Origin: Bacillus thermozeamaize
GTDB taxonomy: Bacteria > Bacillota > Bacilli > ZCTH02-B2
Reading direction: 5' to 3'
Assembly (NCBI GenBank): GCA_002159075.1
Contig: LZRT01000142.1
Coordinates: 1-44,045, forward strand
Length of the DNA stretch: 44,045 nucleotides
Shown here in pieces: positions 7,381 to 12,861 of this stretch. The translations under genes and the position numbers were made by a program. Position 1 is the first letter of the stretch; each line of letters begins with the position of its first letter. Under the pieces are notes generated by a model, which was given only the letters and a program-made list of their open reading frames with translations, did not search any database and had not been told where the DNA came from.

Positions 7381-8625
7381 CCTGTTTTTATAATACCTGA
7401 ATCAGTGAACAATCTAGCTAAAAAATTGCTGTTATAGCAGGCAATCGCGCGTCCGACGGAGAATTTTTTTCGTAGTCAATGAAAACCATCCTTCACCTGT
7501 GAGGTGCAATCATGAGGATTCGATTTACCCGCTCAAACGACCTCCTTCTTTCAACACATGCTGGGCTCGCTACCGTCGGCGCATTGCTGGCCCATACCCG
7601 GTTGGGAAAACGCCTGAATCGGACACGTCTGACGGACATCGAGCATCCTTACCATTCCCATGCCGATGTGCTCAAAAGCTATCTGGGTCTGCTTTGCCAA
7701 GGGAAAAGCGACTTCGATCACATCGAACCGTTTCGGGACGACGAAGTGTTCTCCCTTTGTTTGCAACGTCAAAGCGTGCCTTCCAGTCCTACGCTGCGAC
7801 AACGCCTGGATCGTGATTTCTTGTCCGAAAGCATCACCTATGCGCGGCGGGTCACTGATCGGCCCCTCCTTGTCCGGATGGACGCAGGCCATGACAGTCT
7901 GGAAAATCTTCACCGATGCCATGACCACCAAGTGGACTACATCATCAAAGTCAATCTGCGCCGGGAATCCAAAGAAACCTGGCTGCACATCGCACAAACC
8001 CGTGGGACTTGCCATGAGCCGCGTGAAGGAAAAAAGGAATACGTCGGTTCAATCGAGGTAAGCAAGGCCGGGTTTCCCCATCCCCTTCGCCAAGTCTTTT
8101 ACGTGATCGAACGTACCATTGACCGCCACGGCCAGATCCTGCTCGTGCCTGATGTGGAAGTACAGGTTTACTGGACGTCACTTCGTTGCCAACCGTGGCG
8201 TATCATTGAGCTGTATCGGGAACATGGAACCAGCGAACAGTTTCACAGTGAAATCAAGACGGATCTGGGCTTGGAACGCCTGCCTGCAGGGAAATTTGCG
8301 ACCAATGACTTGGTGCTGCATGCGGGGATGTTGGCATACAATCTGCTGCGCATCATCGGTCAGGAAAGTCTGCGCAAAGACGATGCACCCATTCGCGGGA
8401 AAGTAAAAAGGCGACGCATTCGGACTGTCATTCAAAACCTGATTTACATGGCGGTTCGGCTTGTTCGGCATGCACGTCGCTTCTATTTTGCCTTTGGCAG
8501 ATACAATCCGTGGGCCAATGTCTTAGAACGAATATACCAGGCTTTTGCATAAGCTGAGGAACCAGCAGCCCCATTACCAGAAGCGATTTGTTTCAGGACT
8601 TTGTAAAAACCTGTAAATTGACAGG
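7381..8625 (+). mobile_element. IS1380-family insertion sequence, internally deleted; ends approximate
   Basis: The transposase remnant is of the IS1380 family (ISBst12-like). The left side begins CCTGTTTTTATAATACCTGA at 7381, and the inverted right side contains a similar stretch (minus-strand CAGGTTTTTACAAAGTCCTG, 8594-8613), which I take as degenerate terminal inverted repeats. An alternative right tip is 8625, which also begins CCTGT when inverted. The span is about 1.2 kb, shorter than the usual 1.6-1.7 kb. I could not find a convincing target duplication. Confidence 0.5.
7512..8552 (+). pseudogene. IS1380-family transposase with in-frame internal deletion
   Basis: The open frame has 346 codons against roughly 440 in complete relatives. 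The N-terminal part is intact (STHAGLATVGALLAHTRLG, GLLCQGKSDFDHIEPFRDD, PSSPTLRQRLD) and the C-terminal part is intact, with the second catalytic Asp in LLVRMDAGHDS and the catalytic Glu in FHSEIKTDLGLERL. Directly after LRQRLDRDF the sequence jumps to LSESITYARRVTDRP, so the block of about 90-100 residues that holds the first catalytic Asp is missing. The frame is kept and a good ribosome site (GAGGTG, five bases before ATG) remains. Without the DDE triad it should be inactive, although it could still bind IS ends as an inhibitor. Confidence 0.8.
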
Positions 8626-8632
8626 TTTCTTT
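8605..8632 (+). terminator. Hairpin with T-rich tail after the IS1380 transposase
   Basis: AAACCTGT (8607-8614) pairs with ACAGGTTT (8621-8628) around a six-base loop and is followed by a T-rich stretch. It may double as the right tip of the insertion sequence. Confidence 0.5.
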
Positions 8633-8639
8633 GGCATGC

Positions 8640-8904
8640 TCAAAAAAGGATGAAACCTGGTTCGATTGGGGAACGAAAAGGTTGCTCCACTGATTTAGAG
8701 GTGTTCGCAGTTGAAAACTTAACCCATCGTGTCAATCCGTTCCCGACATGAATCACCGTTTGGTAGACCTTCACGGATTCAGGTATCCATCAGCATCCCC
8801 TTCCTGCCTAATCAAACCTTCATTCGGAACTGTCAAGCCCTCATTTGCCCGGGATGAAATCGAAGCCGGCCAGCATGACATCGAGAACCTGCTTGGCATT
8901 CGAC
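8640..8904. other. Gene-free stretch with a possible degraded gene end
   Basis: No complete gene is visible between the IS remnant and the GntR regulator. On the minus strand, in a frame different from the regulator, a short reading ...NAKQVLDVMLAGFDFIPGK ends at a stop near 8847-8849. It resembles the C-terminus of some enzyme, but I cannot name the family, and it is too short to call a pseudogene. It may be debris from the insertion events nearby. Confidence 0.25.
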
Positions 8905-9576
8905 CTACTTGGAATTCGTAAATTCCTGGTTCAAATCCTTGACCAACTTGACCGCCCATTCATACGCCTTCGCCTTGTGCTGGCGGGTCAGACGCTCCGC
9001 CAGTTCCGCATCCCGCAGCTTTATCGCCCGGAGAATGTCCTGATGTTCCGCATACGAATTTTCCAATTGATGCACATCCTGAAAAATACGCGGATAACGG
9101 GACGAATTATTCCACAGGTCACGGATCAAATCGGCCAGCCGCTGATTGTTGGCAAACTGGTAAATATACTCGTGAAAGGCGCGATTAAACCGGTCATAGC
9201 CCTCATAATCCCTGTTCTCGATATACTGTCTTGATTCCAGCAACATCTCCTCAAGCCGGTGAAGATGCGCATTCGACAGATGATCCACAGCGAGGCGCGT
9301 CGCCAAACCCTCCAGATGGATCCGCAGTTCAAAAATCTGCCGGATATCCTCCTCGCTCAGAGAGCTGACGATCCCGCCCGCATGCGGATGCAGGTACACA
9401 TATCCTTCCGACGCCAGCCGCTGCAGCGCCTCACGCACAGGAATCTCGCTCACGTCCAGCTGCCGCGCAATCTGGGAAATGACAAGGCGCTGCCCTGGCG
9501 CATAGGTCCCGTGGATAATTCCCTCACGCAGGTGATGGTACACCTTCTCTGCCTTGGTCCGGAATTTTTGCCGCAT
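8905..9576 (-). CDS. GntR-family (FadR/FCD subfamily) transcriptional regulator
   Basis: A 223-residue repressor. The N-terminal winged helix shows the GntR signature QRLVISQIARQLDVSEIPVR followed by EALQRLASEGYV. The C-terminal FCD ligand-binding domain is all-alpha, with the metal/ligand motif DRFNRAFHEYIYQF (Asp and His spaced by four) near residues 130-145 and a terminal ERLTRQHKAKAYEW helix. ATG 9576 has AGGTGATT a few bases upstream. It is divergent from the fumarylacetoacetase/cyclase operon starting at 9828. FCD regulators usually sense a carboxylic acid intermediate of the pathway they control. A TTGTACACAA operator (9658-9669) in the shared gap supports local and self-regulation. 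Confidence 0.9.
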   Translation of the reverse strand: MRQKFRTKAEKVYHHLREGIIHGTYAPGQRLVISQIARQLDVSEIPVREALQRLASEGYVYLHPHAGGIVSSLSEEDIRQIFELRIHLEGLATRLAVDHLSNAHLHRLEEMLLESRQYIENRDYEGYDRFNRAFHEYIYQFANNQRLADLIRDLWNNSSRYPRIFQDVHQLENSYAEHQDILRAIKLRDAELAERLTRQHKAKAYEWAVKLVKDLNQEFTNSK

Positions 9577-9591
9577 GCAATCACCTGTTCC

Positions 9592-9607
9592 ATCATGAGA
9601 TCATGAG
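9592..9607. repeat. Perfect 8-bp tandem duplication (ATCATGAG x2)
   Basis: Two abutting copies of ATCATGAG just upstream of the GntR gene start. Confidence 0.8.
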
Positions 9608-9630
9608 ATAAAATTAAGATCAAATAAAAA

Positions 9631-9656
9631 TAAGCTCCAAATCTAAGCTCCAAATT
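9631..9656. repeat. 13-bp tandem duplication (TAAGCTCCAAATY x2)
   Basis: Copies at 9631-9643 and 9644-9656 differ at one base (final C/T). They lie directly next to the operator palindrome. Confidence 0.85.
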
Positions 9657-9657
9657 C

Positions 9658-9669
9658 ATTGTACACAAT
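9658..9669. promoter_or_regulatory. Probable GntR/FCD operator
   Basis: ATTGT-AC-ACAAT is a perfect inverted repeat. It fits the TNGTNNACNA pattern bound by FadR-subfamily GntR proteins. It lies in the gap between the GntR gene and the operon that starts at 9828. A weaker TTGTGCAA (9745-9752) overlaps the -35 region of the forward operon and could be a second half-site. Confidence 0.6.
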
Positions 9670-9696
9670 TATCGGATACCGTCATCACACAAAAAA

Positions 9697-9738
9697 CATC
9701 CATCTGTCATGCTCCATCATCCATCTGTGATACTCCAT
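9697..9738. repeat. 21-bp tandem duplication in the GntR/operon gap
   Basis: CATCCATCTGTCATGCTCCAT (21 bases, 9697-9717) is followed at once by a copy with two substitutions (9718-9738). It is the longest of the intergenic duplications in the window. Confidence 0.9.
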
Positions 9739-9744
9739 TATGAA

Positions 9745-9773
9745 TTGTGCAAAAATATACGATCTACTATAAT
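9745..9773 (+). promoter_or_regulatory. Probable sigma-A promoter of the hydrolase/cyclase operon
   Basis: A perfect -10 box TATAAT (9768-9773) lies 17 bp after TTGTGC (9745-9750), a weak -35 box, and 55 bp before the first gene. A weak -35 with an overlapping operator half-site suits a repressed catabolic operon. Confidence 0.6.
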
Positions 9774-9827
9774 CATATACGGGTGCTATCTTTTCCATAG
9801 CAAACAATTGAAATAAGGGGGACGCTC

Positions 9828-10817
9828 ATGAAAATCGTCAGATTTGTCCTAAAATCATACCCTCTCAACATGCCGAGATTGGGCGCCTGGCAGGACGGGA
9901 GCGTGATCGATCTGGCCGCCGCTTACCGGCAACTTTTGCTGGAAAAGGGCCAAGCCTCGGAAAAAGGCGCCGTGCGCCTGGCGGAGACCCTGCTCCCCGA
10001 AGATCTGGTCAGTTTCCTGGAAAATGGCCGGCCGGCCATGGAGGCTGCCAGGGAGGCGCTGCAATTTGCGATGACGCCGCCCGCAAGTCGCCGGCAATAC
10101 CCGTTCATCCACGCTCAGGAACACATCCGTCTCTTGCCTCCCATCGAAAAACCCAGCAATCTACGGGACTTCATCTCTTTTGAAACCCATATCCGAAACG
10201 CCCGCAAAACCAGGGGGCAGGATGTCCCGCCTGCATGGTACGAGATTCCGGCTTACTACAAGGGGAACACCTCCACCATCATCGGCCCCGATGATGAGGT
10301 CATCTGGCCTTCCTACACGGAAAAGATGGACTACGAGTTGGAATTCGCCTGCGTCATCGGGAAGGAAGGTCAGGATATCAGCGCCGAGGAGGCGGAAGAG
10401 TTCATCGTCGGGTATATGATCATGAACGACTTCAGCGCCCGCGACATACAGGCAAAAGAAATGAGCGTCGGCCTGGGGCCGGCCAAGGGCAAGGACTTTG
10501 CCACAGCGCTGGGTCCCTACCTGGTGACAAAGGACGAGATTCCGGATCCTTATCAGCTGAACATGCGGGCCTACGTCAACGGGGAGCTTTGGACGGAAGG
10601 CACCACCGGCGACATGTACCGCAAATTTCCGGAAATCATTTCCTACGTCTCAACCGGCGAGCGGATCGTTCCCGGGGATGTGTTCGGCTCAGGTACCGTC
10701 GGTTGGGGATGCGGCTTGGAACTGGGTAAATTTCTCAAGGAAGGCGACCTGGTGGAGCTTGAGGTGGAAGGGCTGGGCGTATTGCGCAACAGGATTGGCA
10801 AGAAGAAAAGCGGATGA
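9828..10817 (+). CDS. Fumarylacetoacetate hydrolase (FAH) family protein
   Basis: A 329-residue enzyme of the FAH superfamily, which cleaves or isomerises 2,4-diketo acids and related compounds using Mg or Ca. The C-terminal catalytic domain shows the metal-binding acidic residues in MDYELEFACVIGKEG (Glu pair) and in IMNDFSARDIQ (Asp), then the GPAKGKDFATALGPYLVT loop with its lysine, and a terminal GSGTVGWGCGLELG turn. The first 110 residues form the smaller N-terminal domain. AAGGGGG lies eight bases before ATG. It is followed after 30 bp by a putative cyclase, and both are divergent from a GntR regulator. The exact substrate is open; acylpyruvate hydrolase and oxalocrotonate-type activities are all possible. 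Confidence 0.85.
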   Translation: MKIVRFVLKSYPLNMPRLGAWQDGSVIDLAAAYRQLLLEKGQASEKGAVRLAETLLPEDLVSFLENGRPAMEAAREALQFAMTPPASRRQYPFIHAQEHIRLLPPIEKPSNLRDFISFETHIRNARKTRGQDVPPAWYEIPAYYKGNTSTIIGPDDEVIWPSYTEKMDYELEFACVIGKEGQDISAEEAEEFIVGYMIMNDFSARDIQAKEMSVGLGPAKGKDFATALGPYLVTKDEIPDPYQLNMRAYVNGELWTEGTTGDMYRKFPEIISYVSTGERIVPGDVFGSGTVGWGCGLELGKFLKEGDLVELEVEGLGVLRNRIGKKKSG

Positions 10818-10847
10818 AATGGACATTCAATGTAAGGAGGACCACAC

Positions 10848-11612
10848 ATGGCCAAACGTTTCATCGATTTAAGCGTCCCGATGGATCCGGCGTCGCAAGA
10901 ACCGTCCCCGCCACAAATCGCTTACCTGAACCACGAACAGTCGGTCGAACGGGCGGCCAGCCTGTTCGGCCTCCGTCCGGAGGAGTGGCCGGAAGGAAAA
11001 GCCTGGGCCACGGAAACTGTGACCCTGACCACCCATACCGGGACCCATGTGGACGCGCCCTGGCACTACTGGTTCCAAACGGGAGATCAGCCCGCCAAAA
11101 CCATCGATCAATTGCCGCTGGACTGGTTCTACGGCAACGGGGTGCTCCTCGACTTTACCTGGAAACAGCCGGCCGAAGAAATTTCCAAATCCGATGTGGA
11201 ACAGGCACTGGCAAAGATCGGGCACCAGCTTTCCCCCGGCGAGATCGTGCTCATCCGCACCGGTTGCGACAAAAAGTTATATACTCCCGGCTACGCGGAC
11301 ATCCATCCGGGAATGAGCGCTGAAGCCACAGTCTACCTGATTGAACGCGGGATCAAGGTAATGGGCACCAACGGCTACGGCTGGGACGTCCCCTTCTGGG
11401 CGCAAGCGGAAAAGTACCGCCAAACAGGCAACCCCGATGTCATCTGGGCCGCCCACTATGTCGGCAAAAAGCTGGAATACTGCCAGATCGAAAAGCTGGC
11501 CAACCTGGACCAAATCCCCGCCCCAACAGGCTTTACCGTGGTCGCCTTTCCGGTCAAAATTGCCGGCGCCAGTGCGGGCTGGGTCCGCGCCGTGGCCATT
11601 GTTGAGGACTGA
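10848..11612 (+). CDS. Putative cyclase / kynurenine-formamidase-like hydrolase
   Basis: A 254-residue protein of the putative-cyclase family (PF04199), zinc enzymes that include bacterial kynurenine formamidase and isatin hydrolase. The diagnostic motif HTGTHVDAPWHYW lies near residues 64-76 and supplies the His/Asp zinc ligands; RTGCDKKLY follows near 140. TAAGGAGG is placed well before ATG 10848. It forms an operon with the FAH-family gene upstream. Together they suggest ring or amide hydrolysis of an aromatic or heterocyclic compound, but no ring-cleaving oxygenase is in view, so the pathway is not named. A long hairpin at 11672-11719 follows. Confidence 0.85.
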   Translation: MAKRFIDLSVPMDPASQEPSPPQIAYLNHEQSVERAASLFGLRPEEWPEGKAWATETVTLTTHTGTHVDAPWHYWFQTGDQPAKTIDQLPLDWFYGNGVLLDFTWKQPAEEISKSDVEQALAKIGHQLSPGEIVLIRTGCDKKLYTPGYADIHPGMSAEATVYLIERGIKVMGTNGYGWDVPFWAQAEKYRQTGNPDVIWAAHYVGKKLEYCQIEKLANLDQIPAPTGFTVVAFPVKIAGASAGWVRAVAIVED

Positions 11613-11671
11613 CATGGTGGTTGCGGATGGAACGGTTGAATACGGAGCGGAAGCCGGATGCAGCAAGCATG

Positions 11672-11719
11672 AAGCCCCTCCCGGAAACGCCGAAGTTCCG
11701 GCGTTTCCAGGAGGGGCTT
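11672..11719. terminator. Very long hairpin after the hydrolase/cyclase operon
   Basis: AAGCCCCTCC pairs with GGAGGGGCTT, and inside it GGAAACGCCG pairs with CGGCGTTTCC, giving about 20 bp of stem with one internal mismatch. No T run follows on the plus strand, so termination is plausible but not certain. Confidence 0.55.
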
Positions 11720-11720
11720 G

Positions 11721-11742
11721 TCCATGTGGCCTCCATGTGGCC
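11721..11742. repeat. Perfect 11-bp tandem duplication (TCCATGTGGCC x2)
   Basis: Two abutting identical copies, directly after the long hairpin. Confidence 0.9.
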
Positions 11743-11760
11743 AAAACGGCAGACCTGCTG

Positions 11761-11790
11761 AAAGCCCGTTAAGTCAAAGCCCGTAAAGTT
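11761..11790. repeat. 15-bp tandem duplication (AAAGCCCGTTAAGTC-like)
   Basis: Copies at 11761-11775 and 11776-11790 match at 13 of 15 positions. They abut the stop of the NlpC/P60 gene. Confidence 0.85.
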
Positions 11791-11792
11791 AA

Positions 11793-12566
11793 TTAATATG
11801 AGACAACCCGCCTTGCACCATAGTAGCGGTCATTCCAATAGCGTTCGGTCAACTTGGTGTACGTCACGCCTTTGCTGGAGCTTGCGTTCAACAGCACCCC
11901 GTTTTCCAGGTACAGGGCGACATGCGTCGGTCCAGGGCCCGTCGTGCTGAAGAAAACCAAGTCCCCCGCCTGTAACTGGGCACGGCTCACCGGCTGTCCC
12001 ACCTGATATTGCGACGCGGTGTTCCGTGGAATCGTGATCCCGACATGCTTCATGGCCAGTTGGGTCAACGCTGAACAGTCGATCCCGTTCCGCGTCGTCC
12101 CGCCATAGCGATAAGGCGTACCCAGGTACAGATTAGCAAATTCATACAATTGTTTTAACATTTGGCTTTTATTCTGTACCGTGGAAGGGTTCCTCGTTCG
12201 GTCGGCTCCGCTGCGAGAAGTGGTTTGCCCCTTTCGCGCCGGCTGTTGCACCTTCGCATTGCCCGCCTTTTTCTGCAGCGCCGCAAAAGTCTGCTTGCCG
12301 GCAATTCCATCCGCCTGCAGGCCGTTGGCCCGCTGGAACGCCTCAACTGCCTGCCTGGTTTTGGAACCGAAGTGTCCATCTACGGCGAGCTTAAACCCGT
12401 GTCTGTTCAAGGCAAGCTGAAGCTCGCGGACATCATCGCCACGCATCCCCTGTTTCAGCGTCCGGTTCCCCATCGCCGCAAAGGTATGGCTTGTCCCAAC
12501 CAGAAAGACAGCGAGCAACGTGAGCAAACCGACGCGCCACATGAATCTCCCATACCGATTCCTCAT
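11793..12566 (-). CDS. Secreted NlpC/P60 endopeptidase with peptidoglycan-binding domain
   Basis: A 257-residue exported protein that should cut the peptide stems of peptidoglycan (gamma-D-Glu-diamino acid bond). It has a signal peptide (MRNRYGRFMWRVGLLTLLAV), a PG_binding_1 domain at about residues 35-95 (LKQGMRGDDVRELQLALNRH), a short linker, and an NlpC/P60 domain from about 135. The catalytic Cys is in GIDCSALTQ and the His in GPTHVALYL; the third polar residue, often His, appears to be Asn in LLNASSSKG, which the family allows. The ATG at 12566 has AAAGGAG eight bases upstream; the longer frame to 12668 starts inside the promoter. It is the first of the run of wall-active proteins in this region. 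Confidence 0.9.
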   Translation of the reverse strand: MRNRYGRFMWRVGLLTLLAVFLVGTSHTFAAMGNRTLKQGMRGDDVRELQLALNRHGFKLAVDGHFGSKTRQAVEAFQRANGLQADGIAGKQTFAALQKKAGNAKVQQPARKGQTTSRSGADRTRNPSTVQNKSQMLKQLYEFANLYLGTPYRYGGTTRNGIDCSALTQLAMKHVGITIPRNTASQYQVGQPVSRAQLQAGDLVFFSTTGPGPTHVALYLENGVLLNASSSKGVTYTKLTERYWNDRYYGARRVVSY

Positions 12567-12612
12567 CCCCACGCTCCTTTCCGCGCATTTGGTCCTTCTT
12601 TTCAATGCTACT

Positions 12613-12647
12613 ATTATACAACAAATCTGGACATTTGTCCCAGATTT
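12613..12647 (-). promoter_or_regulatory. Promoter of the NlpC/P60 gene with an overlapping palindrome
   Basis: A perfect -10 TATAAT (12613-12618) and a -35-like GGGACA (12636-12641) are 17 bp apart on the minus strand. The -35 lies inside an inverted repeat, AAATCTGGACA / TGTCCCAGATTT (12623-12647, one bulged C), including the 12-bp palindrome GGACATTTGTCC (5-bp arms, 2-base centre). This looks like an operator for a regulator outside the window. Confidence 0.6.
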
Positions 12648-12806
12648 GCGACGAAAATAGATTGACAAATTTTATCCTGGGGTTCCAGAAATCTACATTG
12701 TTGCTATTTTTCAACTATGTTAAGCTAGAAAAAGATTACCAGAAAATTTATGGCAATCTCTGAAACTGTATCCAGTTGATGAGGCACCTTCAAGATCGTG
12801 TCATAA

Positions 12807-12828
12807 GATGGTCTGATGATGGTCTGAA
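12807..12828. repeat. 11-bp tandem duplication (GATGGTCTGAT x2)
   Basis: Copies at 12807-12817 and 12818-12828 differ at the last base. They lie in the leader of the SpoIID/CWB2 gene. Confidence 0.85.
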
Positions 12829-12861
12829 TAAAACATTCGATGGGAGAAGGAGCTGGGGAAG

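Noticed and set aside
8771-8959. 62-codon minus-strand frame overlapping the end of the GntR gene
   Set aside because: No ribosome site, no domain; it overlaps the repressor C-terminus in another frame.
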